NCBI GenBank assembly: GCA_034687125.1
Contig: JAQGBZ010000084.1
Coordinates: forward strand, 148,115 to 212,114
Source of the DNA: Neelides folsomi
Lineage: Eukaryota > Arthropoda > Collembola > Neelipleona > Neelidae
Direction of reading: 5' to 3'
Length of the DNA: 64,000 bases
In this document: positions 11,231-24,839 of the stretch, in pieces
How the letters are laid out: the number at the start of each line of letters is the position of its first letter
Position numbering within the stretch: position 1 is the stretch's first letter
Made by a program: the position numbers and the translations under genes
The notes under the pieces: model-generated
Told to the model about the DNA's origin: nothing
Database searches by the model: none
Seen by the model: only the letters and a program-made list of their open reading frames with translations

Positions 11231-14200
11231 CTGTTTGGGGAAAAATAATAAATAAAGGGATCCTTGCTCAATTACAATTTAACAACTTTCTCATTTCCCT
11301 TGCTAATTAACTCATATTAGTAATATTAACTGTTTGGGTAAAAAATCACATCCACTCTAGAAATATTAATTACACAGATAGAGCAAACAAATGGCTCGAT
11401 GAAACAGTTTATTTATTTATTTTATGTCAGCTTGTAAAGAAGATTTGTTTGTAAATATAAAGCGTGATTTCCCCTTCTACATAATACCTATTTATATGTA
11501 TTTATATAGAGTAATTTTTTCATATTCTAATTAAAGCTTCATTTACTTACATTTATTGCTAATATACTATTCATATACATAATAGTTAAATATGACTTAA
11601 TATATATACTATAGGTAATATATTTGTATTTGAAGTGTTATTATTTGTACATATATTACTTGCGGCTTACATATTTATGAGGTAAGATTTACAATAATAA
11701 AATATAATTATACAATTGTGCACTCGATAAAATATTAGGTAAATGTATCTTGTATATACATATACACGATATATAGAACTTAAATTATCATAAGCATAGC
11801 AAATTGACTAAAAGTATCAAAGGTAAACGAAGGAAATTTAATTATTAATTATACAGTTAAAGTGTTGGAGACATATGGAGAATCAATTTTCCCCGTATTT
11901 TGAGGAAAAGTTGGGGGAGGTGGCGGTGGGCCAGGTGGGAGTTCTTCAGGATTGACCGGGGGATATTTGTCATCAAATTTGATATCGGGTCGGTCAGGAA
12001 GCGGTTCGCCAGTGTAATAAACTCCATCAAATTTGGGCCCATCGCCCTTCTTAATGGATCGAACTTCGCTTTCAGGTGAAGATTTGACAGATGTGGAGTC
12101 GAAGGAATCGTCGTGATTGGAACTTGAAAAACTTGAATCTTTTTGTAAATCCACGACTCTTTTGGGGGATCGGGGAGAAGATTCCAGAATTTGGAGTTTT
12201 TCAACCGGTGGACTTTTCTTCACCAAAATTGCATCTTTCTTAATGGGATCGGAGAATTTCTCCACGGATGGTTTCTCTTGTATGGTCAAAGGAATGGCGG
12301 ATTTAGAAGGAACTGGTTCAATTGACATTTTGAACGAATCCCGATTTCTTCCTCCATAAATGAACGGTCGCGGTTTGTCGTTTGAAATCTCTGCGTCTTC
12401 CGCTGCCACTCGTCGGCAGTAGAGAAAGACGAAGAAGGCAATGAGAAGAACGGGAACGAGGATGCCCATGATGATCCCGGCAGTTTTAGCAGCTGACACC
12501 GATTGGTGCTCACCCTCCTCTATGGATCACTCATTTTATTTTTCAAATATCTTCTACTCAATCCCACTTACTTTTACTTAGAGTTTAGTTAGACTATTTT
12601 ATAACTAATTGTAAGCAAAGATTTAATATAACTACAATCAAATAACTACAAATTAATAGTAAATACATAGTGTCTAATCAACTCAGCATTTTTAATTTAT
12701 TAGTGATATTTATATTTATTAGTGATATCTACATAGCTAAATTATTAATTACATCGACATTACTATTTAAATAAATGTCAATATTTTATACGATAGAAAA
12801 ATTGGTCAGATCTAATAAACAAATATGAAAAAATATATAATTTTTCTTACCAATGCATCTTGTAGTTTTGGTTGGATACCAATTGAGCCATTCGGATTCT
12901 GTTCGTTTGTCTTCTTCGTTAGAGGAAGGAACGTTCCATTCGCCATTGGCTTGACAAACTCGTTTCCGTTCTCCGATCAGAATAAAATTGTTGTCGCAGT
13001 CGAATCGAACTTCTGTTCCTGGTGTGTATTTAAATGTACTTTTCCTTCCGTGTATTGGAGTCATTAGAGCCCCGCATGAAATTACTACAATTGAATTAAA
13101 ATATTCATATTTGAAATATTCATCATTAAAATATCAACTTTATTGCAGAAATTGTATTTTTGTAAGTATTTTAAAATTGTATTTAAGGAAGGAAGGTTTG
13201 CATATTAGAACTAGGTTTATAGATTACATGTTTTATTTAAAAATTCCATTTACTTGGTTTAAGCTCGTGTTCTTTTAGTGAAATGAACTGTGACTGATAG
13301 TATTTTGACCAATGTGCAAATTCCCTGTTTAAACTTACACTATAATCATATTTGCATTGATACGAGTCGCCACAGAATTCCCTAACCTCATGAGCTTTCA
13401 GAGATCTGAAAAGAAAATCCAAATTATTCCTAGAGAAATATCTTGGGGTGCATTGATACTGATATTTACATTGTATTCAAACATTTGCATTAAATATGTA
13501 GGTATTTAATATTAAAGCAATGCATGTAACTATTCTACGAACTAACCAAACAATTAAATTATTAGTTTCATAAATATTTTGATGATTTTTGCATATAAGT
13601 AAATTATCAAATCTTACACATTGAGCGGAATGATAATTGATGGATCGGTGTTGAATTCGGGTCGAAAACTTATATCATTGTAGCTGCTACTCGTTTTGCC
13701 ATTTTCATGATAAAACAAGGAATATCCTTTTTCGTCATTGCCTTTGGTGTCAACAGCCCCTAAATGAAAGAATAAATTTTATTAAATAATCTTTAAATAC
13801 AAATAATACAATAATCTTTAAATTAATGTTAATCAGCTCATAAAATGTATCTTATTACATGTTATTCCAAAATCGTGCATTATGCTTAAACTGTTAGTTC
13901 CCCCAACAGGTCCAATTGATCCATCAGGAAGAGCAAAATCATCCTCAGCAATTCCGCTCCAATTGCCAAAAAGTCCTCTGGTATGATTCTATAAAAATAT
14001 TTAATGACGATTTTAAAACTTAAATTCACAAGTTGATAAAATAATAAGTATAAGTTGCTAATTAATGGAGAAGAGCCTTACAAGGAATGTCATTGGGAGA
14101 TAAACTCTACATGTCATATGTCCTTTATTTTCAATGACTTCAACTCCAGCTCCAGATTCGAACATTGCAATGACATGAGACTGATTTTGAATTTGGGTGG

Positions 14201-17200
14201 GAGTGTAAACGGTCACGCCTGGAAAGGATTGGATTCTTTGGGGATATCTATCAAAGAAGATTCGATGATGATCCACAATCACGTCCAATTTGTATCTCCA
14301 TTGGGCATCTCGTGGTCGAAGGCGGATTTCCACAATTGAGGATCGATTGTCTTTTGCAGCGATGGCTGTCAATGCTGTGGCTTTCACTTCACCGTAATTA
14401 TTATCAGAAAGTTGTTCAAACCGTCCTTGAACATCCAACTTGTGACGATCGCTGTTTGCCTTAACAAGTACAAATTCTCCGCGGCCGTTGAAAGTGTATT
14501 GAACTTCGTCGAAGGTATAAATGTGCGGATCTCCAAATACAGTTCCTAAATTTTTTCGATTATTAATGACAGGGAATTTAATAATAATGAATTTAATATG
14601 GATACCATACTTATTATTATATTAGTATTAGCATTAGTTCAAATATTAAATTGAAGCTCGTACCAATTCCAGGTGGTTGATAGCCAACACAATTTTGCGA
14701 TTGTCGTCGTTCAAAACGAAGTGTCATGCACCACCAACTCTGTTCCCTTTCCCACATGCAGCATGGGAAGAAAGGAGCCACGTCATGAAGGTAATGAGAC
14801 AAAGACGGGACTTTGGACGCTTCGTTCCAAGGGATGTGTCCAAGATCGTGGGCTCGTCCTGGTCGACCTCCCCACTTTTGATCAGCGGTCATCATGAGAT
14901 AACCATACATATCATAACAACATTGTTGGCCACCACCAGTCGCTCTACATAATTTATATTAAATTAAGGTAAATTTAAGAATAATTAACAATAATTGTTG
15001 CTTAATTATTATTATAAATCCATTAAAATAAAGAGAACTCACGAAGGCATTGCTGATCGAACGCAATGTTTTGCATTTTCATGAAGATGACAATTTGCAA
15101 CTTTTCCATCTTTGTCGCAATTTTGGTCCGGAAGGAATCGTCCTTTATCAGCAATGGCTTGTTCCAATTTACAAGGGCAGATTGGCAACTTTAGAATTTT
15201 AAAATGTTAGATGATTATTCTTGATAATAATATAATATTATATAATGATAGATTATATAATTTAGAGTAAAATTATGATTAAGCTCCTCACATCTCCAGC
15301 AAAATTCTTAAGAAGCCTGTCCCGAACTATCCAATCTTCACATAATTTCTCGCTCCAAATTCGTCCGTATTTCTTTACCCATTGGGGTTTCATATACCAA
15401 GCTAATGGAATTGGCCGACTCCACAACACGCTAATATTTAGATTATTATAATAACAGAATTAAAGAATTGTCAAAATACAACAAGCAATTAATATCTTAT
15501 CTAATGGAAATCTTACGGTGCAAATGGAATTCCAAGAGCGTTGTTGGGACTTGAAATGTTCACTGTTACAATTCCTATTTCCAAATCAATTGCCCAAGGG
15601 GATTTTTTATTGTGAAATTCTTTTGGATTAATTACATATTCTCCGTTATTTGGAATTGAGTTCTGTAAAAATATATTCAAATGTTTTATACCTAATTACA
15701 AAATAAAATTGGACTAAAATTGTTAAATACTAAGTAATACTAAAGACGAAAACAGTATTTGTGAATGAGAATAAATAATAAAATGTGAATTAAATAATTA
15801 CAGCTAAAGTATCAATGTAGACAAATTCCGGATTAATGGTTCGTTCTCGATACCCCCAAAGAGTAATAGACACGGAGACAGTTGAATCCAATGTGAGATT
15901 TTTGTAGTCCCAGTGAATTCTAATTTCTTGAGGATCGGTGTCCCGAATGTCATTGTTTGGGAAAGAGACGAGTTCAGGAGCTGTGAAGGGAGTCTCAATG
16001 AGGAATTTCCCCTTCCAATGGAGGTCATTACTTCCGTCCACTTCCACAGAGAAATCAACATATCCGGTGGCATAAACAGGCGGCATGACGCAAACTGCCC
16101 GATTTCGATCAACCACAGCTCCCTTCACCTTGTTGGTATTAAACCTACAGTTGACCTTTGAATGTTCATTGAAACAAGGCCCTGTGACATTCACAACCGT
16201 TCCACCCAACATGTTCCCGCTCTCTGGAGCAAATGTAAGTTGTTGTCTATGTGCAGTCATATCATCTAAAATTTAATTTAATTAAAATTAAAATTAAGAT
16301 TAAATTTTAATCATACAATAAATTTAAAATTAATAATTATTACAAAGTTCTGGAATGCATTGCCCAGATAGGATTTTTTCATCAATTCTAAAAATGTGCC
16401 TTCCGGGGAAATTGTTTGTGAATCCACTTGACATGATATTGGGAAGTTTAGTAGTTTGTGAATAAGGTTTATATTCAAAAGACCGAGTTCCATTTCCAGC
16501 ATTGAAGCCAATGAAAGCAGGAGTTCCTCCCGTGCCATCTTCAGATGACCCGCCAGCTTCAGTATTGGTTAGCCATCCAAGATGTTTGTAATTAAAAATG
16601 GCATATGTCCGCGTCTCATCAGTCCCAATTACAACTTGAAATGTGTTAGTCTGAAAATTAATTTATAACTATGATTAAAACGATGATAACATAATAATTA
16701 ACATTACATTAATTATTATGTAACAGCTATATAATTATATTCAAAGTTGGAAAAATTAAAATTTTATAATTGGGATTTACAGTTTTTCTCGCATGGATAG
16801 TTCCTCCAGCAAAAGTCACATTTTTCCATGTAACGATCAAAGCATGTCTTGGCTCAAACCATTCTGCCCCAACAATTCCTTCACGAATATCCCATTTGAG
16901 ACGTTCTCGGAGTTCAACAGATTCTTGGTCGAATCTGCCCATAAGATTTTGCTCCATCCTTTTATAATGAAAGGAAACATTTAAAAATTTATAAACTCAA
17001 GTTCAATTTATATAAAAATGAATAATTTGGGAAATTGGTCATTTACCTGTAATACACCCCAGGCTTTCTTTTGTCAATTTCATCTCCGTGTAATTCTCCA
17101 ATTTTGCATTTAGAGTAAAACGGGCCAATGAAGGAAGGATCGGAATGTTTGGGATAATCGACAATTGGAAATTCAAGTGGATAAGTTGGAGAGAGCGTTG

Positions 17201-18570
17201 GGCCATCGCTGAATCCAAGATAGCCATGAATGGAAACCTAAAATTAATAAAATTATCATTAGACTTGGCAGTGTTTTGTTAACACCAAATTAATAATTAT
17301 AAGTATCATATATATATATATTATGTATTGTATTTAATTATGCATAAAAGAACCAAAATTTTTACCCAGGTGTAATTGTAACCAAATCCAAAGAAGGGCA
17401 AAAGAAAGTTTAAATGTTTCGTAATTTGCGGTGAATTGTCTTTTATGTGTTCTTGAAAGTCGCCGCGTCTCAGATGTCCCTCTAGTTAATAAAATAAACC
17501 AAGGAGGTCATTAAGCAATTATTAAGCATTTTAACTTAAGTACGTTAACTGTTTTTAAAATAAGTAAAATAAACATTCATGGTTCTACTGTCACATTCGT
17601 TTTTTAGCATTTTAACAATTAAATACTTAACATCGGAAACAAGATAAAAATAAGATAATAAGTATGAAATCAAGATACAGCATTGTTTGAAGAAAAGCAT
17701 CAGTTTTTAATTTCCATTTAAGTCACTTAACAAATGGAAATTTTGTAATCTTTAAACTTACCATGGTCGTTGAAGGGGTAAAGAAGTTCAGATCGAACTT
17801 GCAGAAGCCGATCCGGGCTGATTGTGTAAGCCGGTTGAGAATTTCCTATCTGCTTTGCTTTCGTATGAAATGTCTGTTGACCTGGATCTAAAATATTTTG
17901 TTTGCATGAATTTAATTGTCCCATTTAACCATTTGACCATTATTTGTTGAATAATCAAATCAAGTCTTTCTCCAACATTTCCATCGTTTTTTAGTGTAAG
18001 TGATATTTGACAAAAATTTGACCTCAATTCTTAATCACGTAAATGATAAACTCGGGAAGTAAGTTAATCTTAGCAAATAGACGACAGGGCAGGTGTTGAG
18101 CAATTTGACACTTTTATGTTTTTTTATAATCTTGATAAATGCCTACTTACTCTAAATGCTAATTAAATATTGAGGACTTGGTTGACATTCTATTCACATT
18201 GTTTAAACAATACATATTTGAATATTTAAATATTTACGGTCAAATTTAAATTTAATGGAGCTGCTTAGTGCTTATTGTTACCAAGAATAACTCTTAAATG
18301 AGATTTCTTTCCATCGTCTAGTATATCAGTTTACATTATTTTGGGTAGATATAACCATGTAACTACCTAATATATGTACTACATATATGTAGTAGATACA
18401 AGTATGTGATATTAATGGTAAGTATATTTTAGTATGTAAATAAAAATATGATATTTACCAAATATATCGACATCCTCAAAATAATCTTCGGCAGAGAGTC
18501 CTTTAATGAAAAATACTATTGGGATTGAACAAAAAAGGAACCAGAAATGAGTACTTCGTCTGAGCCCCAT
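11082..18570 (-). CDS. mesh: Mesh, septate-junction NIDO/AMOP/VWD/sushi transmembrane protein (SUSD2-like)
   Basis: Type I membrane protein that in insects organises smooth septate junctions of gut epithelia together with Snakeskin and Tsp2A. Exons in gene order: 18570-18459, 17887-17762, 17481-17366, 17237-17047, 16958-16781, 16650-16344, 16265-15802, 15662-15517, 15430-15292, 15188-15043, 14944-14664, 14545-14082, 13988-13859, 13759-13618, 13405-13254, 13084-12851, then either 12519-11849 or 11230-11082. The model begins with a signal peptide (residues 1 to about 27, ending GLSA). It follows with [12 protein letters not shown] and a NIDO domain (about 100-340), an IPT/E-set-like region (about 345-495), an AMOP domain (about 590-735), a VWD domain opening [10 protein letters not shown] (about 736-980), a four-cysteine sushi domain (about 1035-1109) and one transmembrane helix. 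The two last exons give 1332- or 1158-residue proteins. The chosen ATG directly precedes the signal peptide. Confidence 0.93.
11408..11413 (-). terminator. Polyadenylation signal candidate for mesh transcripts using exon A
   Basis: AATAAA on the mesh strand, between the stop of exon A and the acceptor of exon B. Cleavage here would remove exon B from long-tail transcripts. Confidence 0.35.
11849..12519 (-). other. mesh: Mesh alternative last exon A: transmembrane helix plus long proline-rich cytoplasmic tail
   Basis: The exon opens after acceptor ATAG with codons for EEGEH, then a hydrophobic helix containing PVLLIAFF. A cytoplasmic tail of about 185 residues follows, rich in Ser, Lys and Pro and including a seven-proline run near the end (PPGPPPPPP). 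It ends in the residues NTLTV, which resemble a class I PDZ ligand (Thr-x-Val); that reading is inference. Its opening is near-identical to that of exon B, and its phase fits the upstream donor at 12850. Confidence 0.85.
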
Positions 18571-19160
18571 TTCAACAGGTCAAATGACCAATTCCAGGAG
18601 CATTAATGAAATCAACACTGACAGTGTCGCCAATCCAATTTTATAATATTCCCCTTTATTCCGTCTTTGTATAACAAGTGGATTTGAAGCTTGGAGAAAA
18701 GATTTAATGTTTAAATGAGTCCTAAACAGAAAATGGCACTGGAGTTGTTGAGAGAACGCCGTTTGAAATTTACTACTCGATAAAGAATCCTTTACTATAC
18801 TTTTTACCTCATTCTTATCATATCTGGAAATGACAAGAAACGGTGTCCTTTATCGCTTATCACCTTATCACTCATTTATCACAGAGTTAAATCATCTCTT
18901 TCAGAATTCATTACTTACACCAACTAATTTAAATAATGACAATCGATAATACCTGTTAAATATATTAAATATCATTAGTTTCACTGGTGTATATAAAACG
19001 ATGGAAAAAGATGAAATTATGTGTAACTTAAATATGATACATAAAATAATTATCATATGTATGCAATATTAAGTACATTTTTATTTAACATAAAATTCAA
19101 AATCATAATCTTATAACTGAACTTACCTTTATAGAGTACTTAACATGATATATACATATA

Positions 19161-19743
19161 CAGGGCATTTCATCATAAGTATATCAGACTTTGATGATAA
19201 TTATCTCTTAGACTAATTAACCAATAATTTACTAATTTGTTGAAATATTGTGGGTTATATGATAGACTACATGACACATTTTACTATTGGTCTCAATTGT
19301 TAAAGTGCAAGAAACGGCAGAAGCTTTTACCGACAATTTCGATAATTCGCCGTTCCCGTTTTATTTAAATTCATAATGGCAACCAAATTACGTCTTTTGA
19401 TTAAAGAGTAAAATCTTTGGATCTTACGCCTCCAGTCTTCTTTTTCTGGGTATACATCAAAACTTACATTTAGTTTACTCTGATAATTCATCAACTATTG
19501 ATGAGCTGAGGGAAAGGATTATTTAAGAATGTAGTGGAAAAATTATTGAAACGTGTCGAAATACATTTCATGGAGAGGAGATGTCGATTGCAACGACGTA
19601 TCGACCATTATGGTTCTCAGCTTACCAAATAAATTTAAGTTGACCATTAAACACTCAGATTTCATTAAAATCAAATTAATTCATTTCTTAATATTTCGTT
19701 TAATTAAGCTTTAAAGTCTGATATACTTATGATGAATGCCCTG
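19161..19743. mobile_element. Decayed Tc1/mariner-like transposon
   Basis: Terminal inverted repeats of 31-32 bases (19161-19192 and 19713-19743) differ by one indel. Both ends start CAGGGCATT when read inward and are flanked by TA (TATA outside each end), matching TA target-site duplication. Inside, on the given strand, lie remnants of a transposase C-terminus (separate entry). At 583 bp it is much shorter than an autonomous element of about 1.3 kb, so a large internal deletion is likely. It sits in the region between the mesh start and the SLC22 3' end. Confidence 0.85.
19413..19625 (+). pseudogene. Broken mariner-type transposase remnant (C-terminal part)
   Basis: Read in shifting frames, the strand shows fragments SLDLTPPVFFFW, STIDELRERI and ERRCRLQRRI. 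These correspond in order to the last-catalytic-residue block and the C-terminal tail of mariner/Tc1-like transposases. An in-frame stop, at least one frameshift and a Val in place of the acidic residue that normally follows LTP-x mean it cannot encode an active enzyme. Confidence 0.65.
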
Positions 19744-20676
19744 TATATAGTATATCATTATATTATATACTTATTAAAATTATTAGCTTAGTAGATAGTC
19801 ATTTATCTATGCATGTTAAGTATATTCGTATACATGATGTACTAGTGTTAAGTACCGATTTATACTGATTGTGAATAGTATATATGATATGGAAGGTAAA
19901 TAAAGACTATTTTATTTTAAAGTTTCATTTACATTTTTTTGTGAGAGTTGGTGTCAATGATTGCTGTTTGAAATGTGTTCTTATCTTCAAGTTAAATTCT
20001 TGTCATATCCCTTATTCAATATACAAATATGTAAAGTATGTATTCTTCATATGTATTTACCTAAGTATTTATACTACAATTGAAAACCAATGCTAATTTT
20101 TATCAACCTGCAATGAGGACATGAAATGGTCAGGTAAATAAAGGAATATGCCTCAAAGGGAACGGTTTATTCTTTAACCCTTTTTTACTCTGAGCATTTT
20201 GCGAAAAAACTATTTACAAGATAAAACAAATATTATTAGATACGAATATGCAAAGAAGAACAAAAATGCTAAAAATCATATTAGATATAATATCTTAAAT
20301 AACGGATTTATAAATAGGTAGGTACCCATATTATGTTTGTATATGTAAATATAATATGTATCTATTGTAGGTATCTACTATGTATCTATACTAATATCCA
20401 TATCTTAGAATGTTTTTCCATTTAGATGCTAATTTAATCAGTGTTGAGGATTATACTATTATTTAGGATAAACAACTACATGGCTTAATTTATTTCACAT
20501 AGACAAAATATACTTTGGGTTACAACGATGAAAATAAAGCTCAATGTCATAAAAAACTATGATCTCACCAGTGAAAAATGCCAAATAAAAGATATCATTT
20601 TAGGTTGAAAAAACCATTTAGGCATTTGAAAATTTATGATTAATGTAGGTACTTTGGGGGTGATTAAAAGGATATT

Positions 20677-23615
20677 TCAGCTCTGTGTTATGATAGAAAC
20701 TTCGCCTAAATCTTTGCCTTTTCTTTTAAACTGCAAAGTGAGATGTTTTCCTTCTTTTTGTCCCTTTTTTTCCAATTCGTCAACTTTATCGAACATTTCT
20801 TCATCTTTGGTTTCAGGCAAGAGAAGACCAAAAATCCCAGCAGAAATGGAAACAACTCCAAAAATGACGCTCGGCAAATCTTGATAAATGTTCCGCTAGA
20901 ATAGAAATTGTTAAATGACAATTAATACGATAATTAATAAACTAAATATTAGTGAGATAAATAAAGTATATATATAATGCTTGTACCATTCCATGGGCAA
21001 TATGTGGAGCCAACATTGATCCAATTCGCCCCATAAGAACGGCACATCCAAGTCCTGTAGTTCGGTAACTTGTTGGGAAAAGTTCAGCTCCGAGAAGATA
21101 AACAATTCCAAATGCTGAAGAAATGCACATTTTCCCAAACATCGAGAGGAAAATTCTCCAATTGCCATATTCTGAAATTTTAACAAGATTTCCTTAAAAT
21201 TAAAATGGGTCAATTCACAATAATTAAATGTGGAGATTAACAGATTAACCAAATGGAGTTAGAGCTAAGAGAAAGAAGCCAATTCCAGTAGCTAGAAACG
21301 TCGTAATGAGTGATGGTCGTCTACCCCAACGGGAAACAAACGGAACGATGAATGTGTAAGCTGGGACTTCCATTAACCCACTTTAACCATAATTCTCAAT
21401 TAATATTATCACAATTAGAGAAAAATAAATATTAATTTTAAATAAATAGAAGTAGTTTGGAAAAATTAAGTTTACCTAAGGAAAACGAGAACAAATGGAT
21501 TGCTTGTTAAATTAGGAGAATCAAAAACGACTCCATAATAAACAAATGCTACAGACCTGAATTAAAATCCAACAATTAAAATTAATACTCTCCTTAATTC
21601 TTACTAAATAGGTATTTGTAGTAATAAATATATTTGGGGATTTTATAATTGAATATTAATAAAAATACGTAAAAAGTGTCCAAATGACTAAAGATCTTCG
21701 TCTCAATTGAGGAGTTTTGACAAGATTTCGATAATTTGCCGCCACTATTTTGAGATTTATCCAAAATGTCATTAACATATTTGTTTCTTTTTCCTCCGTT
21801 TCTTCTTTCGCGATTTTGACTTCTTTGACAATTTCTCTCAGAGGTTCTTCGTTCTCCACTTTTTTCTTATTCCATTTAGCAACGATCAGAAGTCTTGCAA
21901 TTGACTCATCTTCTCTCCCCTTGGTTCCAAGCCACCGAGCTGATTCAGGCAAAATCCTAAGAATTAACACAATGTCATTATTTAGACATTTATTCTATCC
22001 ATATTAACACAATATTCGTTAATTGGTAAAAAGAGGAAATGATCTTTACCAAATGTAGCTAAGAAGAGTTAAAGTTGTAAATGCAAAAGCAAATTGTAAA
22101 TCTGACCAATCTCTCAACATATACCCGTAAATGGGCATTATCATATAACCGGCCGCTGGAAAATAAATACATTGATCGTTTCAATCAAATTATTAAATTA
22201 AAATAATAATTTTAAAAGTATCTTTAAAATCTAACCGAATGAAATCTGATAGATAATGCCGAGTAGTGCCCTATAAGAAGAATCTGCATGCTCCAACACT
22301 GTAAATACGGGAATATAAAGAGAACATGTTTTAAAAGACTCAACATTCTATTAAGTATTAATTGTAAGTATTTAAAAATTAGTTTAATAATTAATTTACA
22401 AAGCACATAGCAGTTTTGAAAAGATCCAGCGACCCCAACAGCAATAAGAAACCTAAAAAACACAAACACTCCAAAGGAAGTCGCAAATGACGCAAAAAAC
22501 CCTCCAGATATGATGAGACAAATTGCAATTAAAATTGCACGCCGACGTCCTAAAAATCTAACAAATAAATAAATTGGTATAAGTCGCATTCGTAAAATAA
22601 AACCATACAAATTGATATTAACTTAACTTAATATTAATAAAATTTAATAATATGAGTAAAATGGAAACTTGTCAGAGAGAGATCCAAGAACGAGAGATCC
22701 AATCAGAACTCCGCCCATGTAAGATGATTGAATAGTTGGGGCCAAATGACTTCTTTCGCAAACGAGCTCAAACTACAGGTATTTAACAAAAAAGCTAAAA
22801 TACTTTTATTGTTAATTTATTTCCAGGTTAACTTTCAATTAGTTAATTAACTTAATTTATTCAAAGAATCATTAATTGGCAAATTGGGCTTACTTGTGTG
22901 ACTACAGTGGAGGTGTAAATTGAATCGTCAAATAACCATTTTGAACAACTCTTTTTAACTTCACTTGTAAAGTTAATGGACTTGAAGGCATCTTCGAAAA
23001 ACTCATATTCATTTCCTAACCGTTCATAGTCAATGTCATAGTATTGGCATGAAGAGGGTTTGGATACTCCATTGATGCTAATTCAAAGTTAACGTTAAAT
23101 TGATTTTTATCTCTTAGTACATATTACATATTAACCATACAATATATGTATGTATCTTACATGCAAATAAGATAGTATCTACTACTCTTATAGATATGTG
23201 CATAAATTATATGGTACATATAAGAGTATGGTACATAAATATTTATAATATTTATAATATTATTTAAAACTCAATGTTACATTTCGACTGGAATAGAAAT
23301 ATTCCGTAACTCATCTTTAGACCAATAGATAGAAGAAGGAATCTCAACGTCACACCAATGATCCGGAACAGCAGCGAGGAAAATTGATCCAATATGGTGA
23401 AAAACGAGAAACATGGACTTAAATTAAAATTACAAAATAAATAATTAAAGACAAAATAAAAAAACTTAAAATTGGAAAATGTTAATTAAAGTTAATTAAA
23501 AAAAATAATGACTTACTTGGAGAGAAAGAATTCCCAAGAGCATGACCTGAAAGACCCCATGACCCCCAACGATGTTAAAAACCCTTTCGAACCCTTCCGT
23601 CTCCTTCTTGCCCAT
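20677..23615 (-). CDS. Organic cation transporter-like protein (SLC22 family, MFS)
   Basis: Twelve-helix plasma-membrane carrier of the major facilitator superfamily, predicted to move organic cations or carnitine-like solutes. The substrate cannot be told from sequence. Exons: 23615-23517, 23417-23281, 23077-22894, 22772-22669, 22557-22400, 22298-22236, 22155-22050, 21956-21669, 21556-21476, 21380-21250, 21171-20987, 20895-20677, giving 584 residues. Family marks are the N-terminal GGHGVFQVMLLG, a large Cys-containing first extracellular loop (exons 2-3), the MFS loop 2-3 motif SDKFLGRRR, LPESARWL before the cytoplasmic loop, a second loop motif SRWGRRPS, ELFPTSYRTTGLG in the C-terminal half and the PETKDEE ending. 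The exon 4 donor is an unusual GTTTCC, but it is the only join that keeps SDKFLGRR. The ATG gives the usual short cytoplasmic N-terminus. Confidence 0.92.
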
Positions 23616-24839
23616 TTATAAAATGAAGTCAAAGTGAGTTAAATTTTTCAATTAAAATGAATTTCAATTAAAATGAATTGTCTATATAGGTTAAGTTCCA
23701 CCGTTTAACTTATCGGAGTCAGAGAATGTATTGGCCTGACCTGAAGAGGTCTTTAAAAGGGAAGAAATAGAATGAGTTTCTTCAATCTTGGTCTGGAGAG
23801 ATGATGAAGTCTTATTAGGAGTAATTTAATCCACTTCCTTTCATCATTCATCTCGATTGTCTGGAAAGGACACTTACATGACATTTAGCACAAATTAAGC
23901 TTGAGAAACTCACTTGCAACTTCTCCATATGATGCCAAAATAGAACGTCAGCACAACCTTCATTCTTTCTAAATTGGAGTATAAAGATCCGCACCAAACC
24001 ACTCATAAATTCAATTCAATTGATCCTACATGTCAAGTTGAATTAAGTTTTTTATTATTAAATATTTACAAAAAATAAAAATTTAAGCTAATTTAATTAA
24101 TCCTTACCTCTGCCAATTATCAATCATTTCAAAATAAACTCCACTCTGCCACTCTAGCCCATTTGGTGATTTTCTCATTCAGCCCATTTTTTAATTTCGC
24201 CCCTGTAATTTCTATTCCACAATTCACACTTGGAATTTGCAATTTTGCATGTCTTAAATATGATTTGACTTGTAGATAAATATCACATGTAAAGATAAAT
24301 GAATATAATGAATTCATCAATTGAGATTTTTGAATTGACAAGTTTATTGTGAAATCATAAGGTCGAGAGTTGTTTTGAAAAATTTATTCATTTGAACAGA
24401 AAAGTGTCGAGTTCGACATAAAGGAAATTTGTAAATTAAATAACAAAACACATTGATCATCAATAATTAAAAGTTACATTATACAACATCGGGACAATAT
24501 CTCAAATTCATCCCTCAATGAATAAATTATAGTAGTTAAATATTAAAATTAGTACCAAAATTCTATAAAGAAGTCCTTCAAGGTCTCCTGATGAAAATTT
24601 TATTTATGGTCAATATTAGTAAAAATGGTTCTTCTTATACATTTTGCTTTCATTCGATTAAAATGACGGTGAAATACTTAGGAAATAAATAAATTTCTTT
24701 TAATGTACTCACATATTCTTTTCAACCTAATTTTAAAATAGTATATATATATATATATAGTCAATATTACTTTAAAATATTAAAATCACGGAAAATTTAG
24801 ATTTTTAGAATATGAATAGCAGTACAGGAGAAGAGCGGG
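23616..24839. other. Intergenic DNA between SLC22 start and Nup98-96 end
   Basis: AT-rich sequence with a short (TA)n run near 24741-24760 and no credible coding exon. The presumed SLC22 promoter lies just above 23615. Confidence 0.5.

Larger units (their letters stand above)
18571..20676. other. Intergenic DNA between mesh start and SLC22 end
   Basis: Apart from the transposon listed separately, this holds AT-rich DNA and the presumed mesh promoter just above 18570. No coding exon was seen. Confidence 0.5.

Noticed and set aside
13237-13340. Earlier donor GTAAGT at 13338 as the end of mesh exon 15
   Set aside because: Using it would drop the [14 protein letters not shown] stretch that fits other Mesh proteins before the sushi domain; the donor at 13253 keeps phase and homology. 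Alternative use is still possible.
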